33,019 nucleotides of DNA from CAZULF01 sp964621215. Lineage in GTDB: Bacteria; Pseudomonadota; Gammaproteobacteria; UBA1113. The notes under the pieces are model-generated. The model saw only the letters and a program-made list of their open reading frames with translations, did no database searches and was not told where the DNA came from. The translations under genes were made by a program, and so were the position numbers. Location of the stretch: the NCBI GenBank assembly GCA_964621215.1, contig CAZULF010000010.1:1-33019 (forward strand). The letters are read 5' to 3'. Shown here one piece after another: positions 15,754 through 24,048 of this stretch. How positions within the stretch are numbered: position 1 is the stretch's first letter; every line of letters begins with the position of its first letter.

Positions 15754-16932
15754 TTACGTCCTTATTGATGAAAAAATTTTTAAATAAAAATCTTCATATG
15801 ATTGCAGTGTCGAATTTAATGAGAATTTTTCCTTGACTCTATTATGGCCGGCCAAACCCAATAAACGACGTTTATCTTTATTAAAAACCAGATCTAAAAT
15901 TGCCTCAGCTAATTTCTCCGGATTTTTTGCTGGGACTATGTATCCTGTTGTTTGATCAATAACCGCCTCAGTATTTCCTCCAACATCCGTTACAATCAAT
16001 GGCAATTTAGCAGCCATATATTCCAAAATAGTATTGGAAAATCCTTCCTGATGTGAGCAAAGTAAACCCATATCGCTTATCCGCAGATAGTCCTTAACGT
16101 TTGTCTGTGTACCCAACCACACCACATGGTTAGCTATCTCTTCAGATTCAGCCAAGGCTTTCAATTGCGACAAAATACCATCATCTCGCCCTAAACAAAG
16201 TAAACGCCAACCAAACGGCATTTTATCCTTAATTTGGCCCAAAGCATACAATAAATCCGCATGTCCTTTATAGGGGATCAAATTGGCTACCATGATTAAT
16301 ACCAACGCATCTGCCGGAATATCTAATGCCTCTCTTGACAAGGTAACATGTGAGTTTGAATCAAATTGTTTGCAATCAATACCATTATAAATAAGCACCT
16401 GCTTATTTGCTGGAATACCTTCTTCTTCTAATTGTTTAAGAATTTTTTTGGAATTTCCTGTGGCATAATTAATATATCGATGAAGCTTTCTCTCAACTCT
16501 TGCCAACAACTTGCGCTTTTGTTGATAATTATTGAGTGAACGACGACTTAAAATTCGAGGCCCTTTATGAAAAACCAGTAAAGATGAAAGCATTCCCAAA
16601 CAATACGCTTCAGGCAAAAAAAACTGCAACGTACTCTCCCGCTCATTACACAGTTGTTTAGTTAACCACAGGAAACGCGCCACTAATTTTATGGGTGACT
16701 GAATAAAGTAAGGTAATTGCGTAAATAACAGTTTTGGGGGCAAATTTTGTATCGAAACCCCCTTCTGAAGTAATAAACTGGTGTAATCTCCTTCTTGAGC
16801 TGAAGAAAGGGATATAATGCTTACATTATATCCGCGTTCAATTAATGCAGGTACAACGAGAGAAAGATGCTTTTCAGCACCACCGATATTCAAACTACCA
16901 ATAATATATATTATACGTTTGTTATTAGTCAT
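15754..16932 (-). CDS. glycosyltransferase family 4
   Basis: A GT-B enzyme of 392 residues from the preferred start. The N-terminal IIGSLNIGGAEKHLS is the typical GT4 acceptor-domain opening (GGAE). In the C-terminal domain, SHQEGFSNTILEYMAAKLP and TDVGGNTEAVID form the E-x7-E and donor-binding region. It should extend the lipid-linked oligosaccharide from a nucleotide sugar on the cytoplasmic side. Start choice: the ATG at 16944 has AAAGG directly against it, too close to work. The ATG at 16932 (MTNNKR) has the same AAGGA 11 bases upstream and gives the usual family N-terminus. It is the fourth gene of the wecB-led operon. Confidence 0.87.
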   Translation of the reverse strand: MTNNKRIIYIIGSLNIGGAEKHLSLVVPALIERGYNVSIISLSSAQEGDYTSLLLQKGVSIQNLPPKLLFTQLPYFIQSPIKLVARFLWLTKQLCNERESTLQFFLPEAYCLGMLSSLLVFHKGPRILSRRSLNNYQQKRKLLARVERKLHRYINYATGNSKKILKQLEEEGIPANKQVLIYNGIDCKQFDSNSHVTLSREALDIPADALVLIMVANLIPYKGHADLLYALGQIKDKMPFGWRLLCLGRDDGILSQLKALAESEEIANHVVWLGTQTNVKDYLRISDMGLLCSHQEGFSNTILEYMAAKLPLIVTDVGGNTEAVIDQTTGYIVPAKNPEKLAEAILDLVFNKDKRRLLGLAGHNRVKEKFSLNSTLQSYEDFYLKIFSSIRT

Positions 16933-16979
16933 TTTATGAAGCATCCTTTAGCATAACATGTATATTTGGAAACAGTTTC

Positions 16980-18536
16980 TTAGGTGCTTTTGCGACGAAA
17001 CACATACACCGGTCGCTTTTTATCATTGCCAGTAAATTCTTTCTCTAAAATCCAGCTTGGGTTTGATTGTATTAATGACAATAACTCTGGATCGCTAGAA
17101 CTTTTTGCATAAACCAGCCAATCACAGCGTTGCCATTCTGACGTAGAGATCTTTTGCAATGTAGGATCAATATAAGCCCAGTTCAGTTTTTCGCGATTCA
17201 CTGCAAACGCCGCCCACGCTTGGTTAGTGCATACTTGCTTAATCGTATTACGATATTTAAACAACCATACTCGTGCTTGGATTTGCGCATTTTGCTTGTC
17301 GGGAACGTAAATATCAATTTGAGCTAAGGTGATCTGCATTAAAGCAACAAAACCATAGACTAAAACTAAATATTTCGACCAATGAAATTGATAATAGCGA
17401 ATGTCCCATTTGAAGTTATGCGATAAATTAAGCTGCCACATTTTTTCTAAAATAAAAGGAGCAAACAAAGCCAAGGTAAAACTTAATGCAACTAAATATC
17501 TGGCACTGGTTATCAAGGTAACAAACAGAAAGTAATACGAAATAACGATATTAATAATAATCAGTCCGATAATAATAGCCTGATGGTTTGGCATGATTTT
17601 GGCTAACTTACGTTTCCAGCCCACCCCTATCACTACTGTATTAAACCAACCCAAAGTACCGAACACTTTTAACAAATAAAAAACCGTTAATCCACTAAAC
17701 AAAACGGTGGTTGCCATTTTTTGCCTAGAAACTTCGGGTAAAATAAGCTTGTAGAAATTTTCTGCTGCTATATTAAAGGTGTCCCAACCTTGTAAAGAAA
17801 TATGTCTGGCAATGACTTCACTGCTTATAAAACTAAGTAGTTGTTGCCCATGAGTTGATGAGTCAATAATGTAATACAATAAAAAGCCAACGCCCCCAAG
17901 TAAGAGAATAATATTAACTGTATTTAGCTTAATAAAATTTTTAAATTTTTGTGACCATTTTTCATAAGGTAGAAAAAAAACGAGAAATGGCGTTAGCAAA
18001 ACTAAGATAACGCCTTCAATACGAAACAGCCCTGCCAATAATGCAGAAATACTCCAGCATAGTGCATGAATAAAGTAACGCGTTTCTACAAATTTCAACA
18101 GAAAAAAGATCGAAGCAAGATAAAAGGCCCAATAACTATGATCTCGAATAATGAAGGCTCGGTAATCCGTCATGCCGGCAATAGATAGAATCACAAGAAT
18201 AGCTAAACATTGGCAAAGAAAGCTCCCGCCTAATTGCTTGATAATTTTCACGAAAAAGAAAGCGATCAAGCCGGCAAAAAAAGCATCCATAAAATAGAGA
18301 GATCTTGTCATTGAAAGGTGCGTTAAATATTGAAACTTTGCAGCTAATAAAGAATAAAAAAACCAATCATAATGTTTTGCTGCGGCAATAATGCCATACT
18401 GTTGTATAAGATCAGCTAAATAAGCATATAAAATACCATCTGGATTTACAATCATCCATGGGTGGTATATCAAGGGGGAAAGAAAAAAGCTAACAACTAA
18501 TGCAAGCCATGGCAGCCATTTATCATTGTTTTGCAT
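16980..18536 (-). CDS. polytopic membrane glycosyltransferase, GT-C-like
   Basis: A 518-residue protein with about 10-11 hydrophobic segments followed by a soluble C-terminal domain of about 120 residues (from IDIYVPDKQNAQ onward). The first external loop carries NPDGILYAYLADLIQQYG, with an acidic residue where GT-C enzymes hold the catalytic Asp/Glu. The next has a conserved-looking RDHSYWAFYLA. The layout resembles ArnT/PMT-type transferases that take a sugar from a polyprenyl phosphate in the periplasm. The DPM1-like GT2 at 10635 could supply such a donor. It overlaps the WbpL-like gene by 14 bases. The specific family is not assigned. Confidence 0.72.
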   Translation of the reverse strand: MQNNDKWLPWLALVVSFFLSPLIYHPWMIVNPDGILYAYLADLIQQYGIIAAAKHYDWFFYSLLAAKFQYLTHLSMTRSLYFMDAFFAGLIAFFFVKIIKQLGGSFLCQCLAILVILSIAGMTDYRAFIIRDHSYWAFYLASIFFLLKFVETRYFIHALCWSISALLAGLFRIEGVILVLLTPFLVFFLPYEKWSQKFKNFIKLNTVNIILLLGGVGFLLYYIIDSSTHGQQLLSFISSEVIARHISLQGWDTFNIAAENFYKLILPEVSRQKMATTVLFSGLTVFYLLKVFGTLGWFNTVVIGVGWKRKLAKIMPNHQAIIIGLIIINIVISYYFLFVTLITSARYLVALSFTLALFAPFILEKMWQLNLSHNFKWDIRYYQFHWSKYLVLVYGFVALMQITLAQIDIYVPDKQNAQIQARVWLFKYRNTIKQVCTNQAWAAFAVNREKLNWAYIDPTLQKISTSEWQRCDWLVYAKSSSDPELLSLIQSNPSWILEKEFTGNDKKRPVYVFRRKST

Positions 18537-19569
18537 GTATTGATTCCCTTATTTTGCCTGCTTTAAGCCCGATATCGATCGTGATAACCGGTAATACTGC
18601 GCAAGCTAACCACGCAAGGCCCCACGATGGGAGCTTAGCGTCAAGAAAGCTTAACGGCAGCAGCCATATCATATTATACAGAAAAATCACACCAACAACA
18701 CGTCCATGGCTATTCCAACGTTGCGCTAAAATTTGATAGGCATGGCTTCGATGCGGGGCAAACCAACGTTGACCGGTACATAATCGAACAACCAAGGTAT
18801 ACGTCGCATCCATCCAAAATACGCTAAGCCAAATCAACCAGGCCACTATAGAGATCTGCCCTTGAAAAATGGTATAGAGGGCAAAAGCGGCCAACATAAA
18901 ACCTAAGAATCCGCTACCTACATCGCCCATGAAGATGCGCGCAGGTGGCAAATTTAACACAAGAAAGCCGACACAACTGGCCATCAAAAACAGCATAAAA
19001 GGTAAAATAAGTGTGGGAATATGATTAAAAAATAGCATAGTACAGGCAGAAAATAAAACCGTAACAGTTTCTAAGCCAGCTAACCCATCAATTCCATCCA
19101 TAAAATTAAATAAATTTATCATCCAAATGCCCGAGAGCATTGCAATACTGATGACTAATGCATTAGTGGGGATATCTATACCTATGATGGAGATATTAGG
19201 CATATATTCCAATAACATCAATAATACCGCAATAGCCGCGATATGAACTAATAGCCTGATTTTAGCTGAGGCTGAAATAATATCGTCATATAAACCAATA
19301 CCTGCAATAAAAGCACCTAAGAGGAGGAGCCAGAGGAATATTGTAGTCTGTGGGATAGCAAACCCTACGCCGACAGAGGCTATTATAAAGGCTACCACTA
19401 TCCCTAACCCACCACCACGTGGTGTGGGAATGCTGTGTGAGCTACGGTGATTGGGTTTATCGACTAGATTTAGTATATGAGCTTTTTTCACCAACCATCG
19501 GTTGATAGCATAGCTCAGACCTGCTGCTAAGACAGTGAAAAAAAGAAGATATAGCCAAGTTTGTTTCAT
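18523..19569 (-). CDS. undecaprenyl-phosphate HexNAc-1-P transferase, WbpL/WecA-like
   Basis: A 348-residue MraY/WecA-superfamily protein with about ten membrane segments. Hallmarks are LVDKPNHRSSHSIPTPRGGG (about 35-54), the metal-site DD at 95-96, NFMDGIDG (155-162), FMGDVGSG (213-220) and HRSHAYQ (273-279). HRSHAYQ is typical of the WbpL branch. It starts the chain by moving a HexNAc-1-phosphate (QuiNAc, FucNAc or GlcNAc) from UDP to undecaprenyl phosphate. The WbpV-like enzyme at 3936-4940 fits UDP-QuiNAc/FucNAc. Start: the ATG at 19569 begins at the family N-terminus, with AGAGGGA about ten bases upstream. The reading frame stays open to 19647, but only through the 78-bp palindromic repeat. 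Confidence 0.9.
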   Translation of the reverse strand: MKQTWLYLLFFTVLAAGLSYAINRWLVKKAHILNLVDKPNHRSSHSIPTPRGGGLGIVVAFIIASVGVGFAIPQTTIFLWLLLLGAFIAGIGLYDDIISASAKIRLLVHIAAIAVLLMLLEYMPNISIIGIDIPTNALVISIAMLSGIWMINLFNFMDGIDGLAGLETVTVLFSACTMLFFNHIPTLILPFMLFLMASCVGFLVLNLPPARIFMGDVGSGFLGFMLAAFALYTIFQGQISIVAWLIWLSVFWMDATYTLVVRLCTGQRWFAPHRSHAYQILAQRWNSHGRVVGVIFLYNMIWLLPLSFLDAKLPSWGLAWLACAVLPVITIDIGLKAGKIRESIHAKQ

Positions 19570-19603
19570 AGATAAAATATCCCTCTTATTTGCAATAAAA
19601 CCA

Positions 19604-19681
19604 CGTCGTCCCGCGGTTTGTCCGCGGGATCCAGAACGCATCGACACGACATGGATCCCGCGAACAAGCCGCGGGACGACG
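19604..19681. repeat. 78-bp GC-rich palindromic repeat element
   Basis: Two 30-base arms (19604-19633 and 19652-19681) are inverted copies matching at 28 positions, with an 18-base centre. Each arm begins or ends with CGTCGTCCCGCGG or its complement, contains a smaller CCGCGG...CCGCGG palindrome, and reaches GGATCCA at the centre. It lies between wecB and the WbpL-like gene. Its composition differs sharply from the AT-rich surroundings. It resembles the small interspersed palindromic elements known from several intracellular bacterial genomes. No second copy was seen in this window. Confidence 0.85.
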
Positions 19682-19695
19682 AGTTGAGAAGTTTG

Positions 19696-20796
19696 CTACA
19701 TTCGCTCAATAAACTCACTACAAATATCCGCGATTTTAGCACTCGCCGTTCCATTACCGTATAACTCTACATCTTTACCTTGATGACCAAAACGTTGTTT
19801 AACCACTTGCGGTAAGGTTTCAATTTGAGCGCTAGGCACTAAAATATTCCAATCCGACTCGATGAGTTCCACCCACTCGGTTTGATCACGCACGGTAATG
19901 CACGATACTTTATTAAAGAAAGCTTCTTTCTGCACCCCACCCGAATCAGTAACGATTAAACCGGCATTTTTTTCCAGCGTAAGCATATCTAAAAAACCCA
20001 CCGGCTCTATTATGATCATCGCCCGCTCAACAATATCCCACAATCCTTCTTGCGCTAATACTTTGTGCGTACGTGGATGTAATGGTAAAACGATTGGGTA
20101 ATCTTGCGCGACTTTTATTAACTGCTGAAATAAATTGGCTAAAATAACAGGATTATCCGTATTTTCAGCACGATGAATTGTGGCTAATACGTAGCTCTTG
20201 GGCGTTAATGTTAGCGTATCCAGAATTCGACTTTGTTTGGTCGCTAATCGATTATAATGCAACGCCGCATCATACATCACATCGCCCACCAGAAATAATT
20301 TCTTTGCATCAATACCTTCTTTCCGTGCATTTTTCATTGCTTCTTCTGTCGGACAAAATAACAATTCTGAAATATGATCTGCAACTATTCGATTGATTTC
20401 TTCTGGCATACGACGATTAAATGAACGTAGGCCCGATTCAACATGCGCGACAGGAATGTGCAACTTCACCGCCGCTAATGCTGCGGCCAAGGTGGAGTTG
20501 GTATCACCATAAATAAGCACTAAAGCTGGTTTATGCTGAATTAGCAGCTCTTCCAATGCTATCAACATCTCACCGGTTTGAGCCCCGTGCCCTTTTGAAC
20601 CCACGCTTAAGTTATAATCTGGCTTTTTTATCTGTAACTCTCGGAAAAAAATGTCGGACATATTGTCGTTGTAATGCTGGCCTGTATGAATTAATATATT
20701 ATTAATGTTTTTGTGTTTCTCCAAGGCCATCGATACCACCGCCGCTTTAACGAATTGCGGCCGAGCACCTACTACTGTAAAAACTTGTTTAACCAC
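19696..20796 (-). CDS. wecB: UDP-N-acetylglucosamine 2-epimerase (non-hydrolysing)
   Basis: A 366-residue protein with the full WecB pattern: TVVGARPQFVKAA at the N-terminus, HTGQHYNDNMSD, VLIYGDTNSTLAAALAA, HVESGLRSFNRRMPEEINR (catalytic acidic residues), ATIHRAENTD, and VTDSGGVQKEAFF for UDP binding. It converts UDP-GlcNAc to UDP-ManNAc in the cytoplasm, or acts on a related 2-acetamido sugar if part of an FucNAc/QuiNAc route. The start is GTG at 20796, with GAGG about ten bases upstream. It leads the minus-strand operon from a promoter at 20842-20869. The 78-bp palindrome follows 15 bases after the stop. Confidence 0.93.
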   Translation of the reverse strand: MVKQVFTVVGARPQFVKAAVVSMALEKHKNINNILIHTGQHYNDNMSDIFFRELQIKKPDYNLSVGSKGHGAQTGEMLIALEELLIQHKPALVLIYGDTNSTLAAALAAVKLHIPVAHVESGLRSFNRRMPEEINRIVADHISELLFCPTEEAMKNARKEGIDAKKLFLVGDVMYDAALHYNRLATKQSRILDTLTLTPKSYVLATIHRAENTDNPVILANLFQQLIKVAQDYPIVLPLHPRTHKVLAQEGLWDIVERAMIIIEPVGFLDMLTLEKNAGLIVTDSGGVQKEAFFNKVSCITVRDQTEWVELIESDWNILVPSAQIETLPQVVKQRFGHQGKDVELYGNGTASAKIADICSEFIERM

Positions 20797-20804
20797 TGTA
20801 TAAT
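20776..20804 (+). promoter_or_regulatory. possible promoter for the 20890 glycosyltransferase gene
   Basis: A perfect TATAAT at 20799-20804 lies 17 bases from TGTAAA (20776-20781), a weak -35. It overlaps the 5' end of wecB on the other strand and would give a leader of about 80 bases to the TTG start at 20890. Confidence 0.3.
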
Positions 20805-20841
20805 TACCTCTTTTAATGGCGGGGCAGACCCTAAGGCCCTC

Positions 20842-20869
20842 ATTAAAACATAATTGAACTTGGAGTCAA
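20842..20869 (-). promoter_or_regulatory. wecB: sigma70-type promoter for the wecB operon
   Basis: On the minus strand, TTGACT (20864-20869), a 16-base spacer and TTTAAT (20842-20847) each match five of six consensus positions. Transcription would begin near 20835, giving a leader of about 40 bases to the GTG start of wecB. Confidence 0.5.
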
Positions 20870-20889
20870 GAAAGTTAAGTGAGGGAATC

Positions 20890-22182
20890 TTGCAAAAGTT
20901 AAATATTCTGCTTTTTTGTAACCGGCCAGCTTCTCAAGATGATGCCCGTACTATTATTGATCATATTGATGCCTTTAAAAAATATTCATCTCATAATATT
21001 ATTATTTTCTCCAATACAGGCTATTACCCACCTAAAATAAATTTAAATGAATTTGATGTTATTGTTATTCATTATTCGTGCTACTTGTTAGGCAATCGCT
21101 ATATTTCTGATAGTGGTAAAGAATCCATCCGTCAGTTTAAAGGGTTAAAAATAGCTTTTTTACAAGATGAATATCGTCGCATTAATGAATTTCATGAAAT
21201 GATAAACTATTTAGGTATTAATGTTCTTTTTACCTGCGTCCCAGAAAATGAAATTGAAAAAGTGTATCCTAAAGCAAAATTACCCAATGTAATCAAGATC
21301 AATAATCTAACGGGCTATATTTCTGAAGATCTGCTTGGATTATCTTGTACGCCTATTACTGAGCGTCCCATCGATGTAGGTTATCGCGCCCGTAAATTGG
21401 CGTTTTGGTATGGTAAGCTCGGTGCTGAAAAATGGCAAATCGTCGATAAATTTTTAGCTCATGTGCCTTCTGATTTAATTTGTGATTTATCCTATGATGA
21501 GGGTAAGCGCATTTATGGGGCGAAATGGTTTGCCTTTATCCGATCGTGTAAAACCATGCTCGGCGTTGAAAGTGGTGCTAGCGTGTTCGATTTTACCGGC
21601 GAGATAGAAAAAACCGTAGAAAAATATCAGGCAGAAAATCCCAATGCGAGCTTTGAAGAAGTTTATGAACAGTTTTTAAAAAATATTGATGGTAAAATTT
21701 ATTTAAATCAGATCTCCCCCCGTTGCTTTGAAGCGATTGCATTAAGAACTCCTTTAATATTATTTGAGGGAAATTATTCCAATATTTTAAAACCTTGGGA
21801 CCATTATATTCCTTTAAAAAAGGATTTTAGTAACTTTGATGAAGTAGTTGGAGCTATTAAAAATTCTTCTTTTCTAGAACAATTAGCTGAACGTGCTTAT
21901 CAGGATATTGCAGCAAGCCAAAAATATTCGTATAAAACTTTCATCCATCAAGTTGATACCGTGATTGACAAAGAGTTTGCTCTTCATGGCAGAGCGCCGC
22001 TAGGCACGCTCTATCTACAGTCCACATTAGAAAAATACAAAGCGGATATTCCTGCAGTCGAAAAGCTAAAACGATTATCTGCGCGAGTAAGTTATAGAAT
22101 ATATCGGAAGTTACCGTACAATACTGGGATGAAATTAAAGTTAGTTGTTTTACCGTACTTGCGGAAATTAAATATTATTTAA
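20890..22182 (+). CDS. glycosyltransferase, GT-B-like
   Basis: From the TTG at 20890 the protein has 430 residues. It opens MQKLNILLFCNRP, a typical GT-B first strand. Its later region SPRCFEAIALRTPLILFEGNYSNIL is the donor-binding E-A-x-A-x-x-T/G-P element of the Glyco_trans_1_2 type, followed by an HYIPLKKDFSNFDEVV segment typical of these proteins. The central region (KLAFWYGKLGAEKW, KTMLGVESGASVFDF) also fits this group. Donor and acceptor are unknown. A GAGGGA lies just before 20890. The frame is open back to a TTG at 20854, but that region has no ribosome binding site and overlaps the wecB promoter. It is a single-gene unit convergent with 22179-23294, and the stop codons share TTAA. 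Confidence 0.75.
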   Translation: MQKLNILLFCNRPASQDDARTIIDHIDAFKKYSSHNIIIFSNTGYYPPKINLNEFDVIVIHYSCYLLGNRYISDSGKESIRQFKGLKIAFLQDEYRRINEFHEMINYLGINVLFTCVPENEIEKVYPKAKLPNVIKINNLTGYISEDLLGLSCTPITERPIDVGYRARKLAFWYGKLGAEKWQIVDKFLAHVPSDLICDLSYDEGKRIYGAKWFAFIRSCKTMLGVESGASVFDFTGEIEKTVEKYQAENPNASFEEVYEQFLKNIDGKIYLNQISPRCFEAIALRTPLILFEGNYSNILKPWDHYIPLKKDFSNFDEVVGAIKNSSFLEQLAERAYQDIAASQKYSYKTFIHQVDTVIDKEFALHGRAPLGTLYLQSTLEKYKADIPAVEKLKRLSARVSYRIYRKLPYNTGMKLKLVVLPYLRKLNII

Positions 22183-23294
22183 CTTTTATCTCGCATTATT
22201 TCAAGAATCTTATTCGTTGCTTGCAAATATTTAGTATCATAATCTTGTAGCTTTGCTACAGCCATGATGCTTTTTATGTAATCTATATTAGTTGACAATT
22301 CAGCGGCTTGAATAATTTGTGATTTAAATTGCTCGATATCATTTGCGAATAAAAAAGCATCTTTATAAGTTAGCAAGGCTTTGATCGGCGTGCTTACTGT
22401 GGGAACACCACAAGCCAAGTATTCAAAAGACTTCAATGGTAGTGAGCGCTCAACTAAAAAATCTGCACTAGTGAATGGAATCAATCCTACATTTGCTGCA
22501 AGCATTTGTTGTTTTACTTCATTAACAGGCAAAATTCCTAAATACTGCACATTTGTTTTATTTAAAACATCATGCCATTGTTTTTCATTGAATGCGACAC
22601 GGCCACAAAAAATAAATTCCCAATTGGGCATTTGCTTAATCACTTCTAATAACAAGGCATAATCAATTTTATTGTAAATAGTACCTTGATATAACACTCG
22701 ATTGCGATTGGCGCGTTTTTGTGGAAGTTGGTTTAATTCTACTTCTGAGGGACAATAAAAATTATAATCACATCCATTTGCAATAACGATATGCTGCCCC
22801 TTTAAAACATCAGCCTCTAAATATCCTTCTTCAACGCCCTCAGATACAGAAATCATTAAATCAGTTAACTTCAGTGTTTCAATCAAATTGCGGTATCCCA
22901 CCTTATCATTTATAAACCCAAACGGACAATCTTTCGATAAATAGGCTTCCGTGGCATGGTAAACAACACAGTAGGTTGATAGCTCTTTAATCCACTTGTA
23001 AGTATTACTATTATAAACCCAACACAGTGGTTTTTTAACATTGAGCAAATTTAATATATTGCTAAACTCGTTGAAATCTTCGAGCGAAAAGCTATCGGGT
23101 GCATTTATAATATAGAAGTTCTCTAGGTCACCACGTTCCAATGTTAAGCATTTTGCCGGGTGTTGTTGTACAAAAATAACCGGCAACTCTTTAGTAAATC
23201 GAGAAACATAGTGATATCTGTTGCTTCTTAGTTCTGTCTTCCAATTTGACCACGTCAACATAATCACGCAGTCAAAATAATCCGTCAATTGCAT
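22179..23294 (-). CDS. glycosyltransferase, GT-B-like
   Basis: A 371-residue protein starting MQLTDYFDCVIML. The donor-side motif PLKSFEYLACGVPTVSTPI, together with VLYQGTIYNKIDYALLLEV, AANVGLIPF and VIANGCDYNFY, places it among GT4/GT1-like enzymes. The N-terminal VSRFTKELPVIFVQQHP is of the type seen in membrane-associated GumK-like or teichuronic-type transferases. The start at 23294 has AAGGAG eight bases upstream. The frame runs open to 23336 inside the preceding gene. It begins two bases after the stop of the half-glycosyltransferase-like gene (23297-24034), so the two are probably translated together. It is the last gene of the long minus-strand operon. Confidence 0.82.
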   Translation of the reverse strand: MQLTDYFDCVIMLTWSNWKTELRSNRYHYVSRFTKELPVIFVQQHPAKCLTLERGDLENFYIINAPDSFSLEDFNEFSNILNLLNVKKPLCWVYNSNTYKWIKELSTYCVVYHATEAYLSKDCPFGFINDKVGYRNLIETLKLTDLMISVSEGVEEGYLEADVLKGQHIVIANGCDYNFYCPSEVELNQLPQKRANRNRVLYQGTIYNKIDYALLLEVIKQMPNWEFIFCGRVAFNEKQWHDVLNKTNVQYLGILPVNEVKQQMLAANVGLIPFTSADFLVERSLPLKSFEYLACGVPTVSTPIKALLTYKDAFLFANDIEQFKSQIIQAAELSTNIDYIKSIMAVAKLQDYDTKYLQATNKILEIMRDKS

Positions 23295-23296
23295 AA

Positions 23297-24034
23297 TTAT
23301 GACTCCTTCTTCAACGGAAGAAGCTTTGGCAGCCATGAAGAATTAAGTATTTTAATAAAAATTTTATTATTTACTTCCACACCCATTTTATCAACATAGA
23401 CAACTTTAAAATTATATTTTTTTCGTAGTAAAAGTAAAGGGAGATACATTTTCTTGTCGTCAAATACTACCATTTTAGGCTCACTCGATAATGAGTTATA
23501 TAAATAAATAATTGAATATGTATGATTCAAGAATGTGCTTTGCTTTGCTATGAAAGTTGCGAGCAATGAGGTTGGGGGGACTTTCATGGATGGAAGAATA
23601 CGTTTTAAAACCATTAAAGTACATTTGATATATATCTGAATATTAAAATTTGTCTTACATCGCGTTTCAGCCTTTCCATGAATCCAATAAGGAATATAAA
23701 ATATAAAAAATGAAAAAATATCAATAATAAGAAAAAAAGGTAACGCTATCAGCGTGCCCAATAACAAAAAAAGCATTATCAATGCTTGACCTGTACTATT
23801 AAATTTTTTAAAAAAAATAAATAGAACTCTGAAAAAATTATATATTTTATCATTAATATTAAACGAATCTGAGATTAACTTTGCAGCGATGATATCCGTA
23901 TATTTTTTATTTAAAGCAATATTATATACTTTTTCATCAGAAGCCATTATATACGAATTATTAATGCCCCATTGCTGATTTAAAGCATTCAAAAACTTAT
24001 CATCAGTCGTTGAAATAAAAAAAAATTTTTCCAT
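23297..24034 (-). CDS. unassigned membrane-associated protein, N-terminal half of a GT-B fold?
   Basis: No family is firmly recognised. The 245-residue protein has a short N-terminal strand (MEKFFFISTTDDKFLNAL), then a long hydrophobic hairpin at about 83-118. Residues 189-218 (VVFDDKKMYLPLLLL and on to KVVYVDKMG) look like the D-x-x-x-P-L-L-x-x-K-x-K-V-V-Y-D element that closes the acceptor domain of many GT4 enzymes, here with Asp then Lys. No donor-binding domain follows; the protein ends soon after. It could be a stand-alone acceptor/membrane subunit working with the glycosyltransferase just downstream (2-base gap), or a truncated relic. The intact frame and tight operon spacing favour function. 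Confidence 0.6.
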   Translation of the reverse strand: MEKFFFISTTDDKFLNALNQQWGINNSYIMASDEKVYNIALNKKYTDIIAAKLISDSFNINDKIYNFFRVLFIFFKKFNSTGQALIMLFLLLGTLIALPFFLIIDIFSFFIFYIPYWIHGKAETRCKTNFNIQIYIKCTLMVLKRILPSMKVPPTSLLATFIAKQSTFLNHTYSIIYLYNSLSSEPKMVVFDDKKMYLPLLLLRKKYNFKVVYVDKMGVEVNNKIFIKILNSSWLPKLLPLKKES

Positions 24035-24048
24035 TGCTTATTCCTATT

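Noticed and set aside
19570..19647. Longer N-terminus for the WbpL-like protein
   Set aside because: The added residues come from the palindromic repeat and are unlike the family; the ATG at 19569 starts at the usual first membrane helix with a ribosome binding site.
19566..19754. Small minus-strand frame across the palindrome
   Set aside because: It overlaps the end of wecB and the repeat, and has no ribosome binding site or protein-like composition.
23295..23336. N-terminal extension (MAAKASSVEEG...) of the 22179 glycosyltransferase
   Set aside because: It lies inside the preceding gene, while the ATG at 23294 has a strong AAGGAG eight bases upstream.
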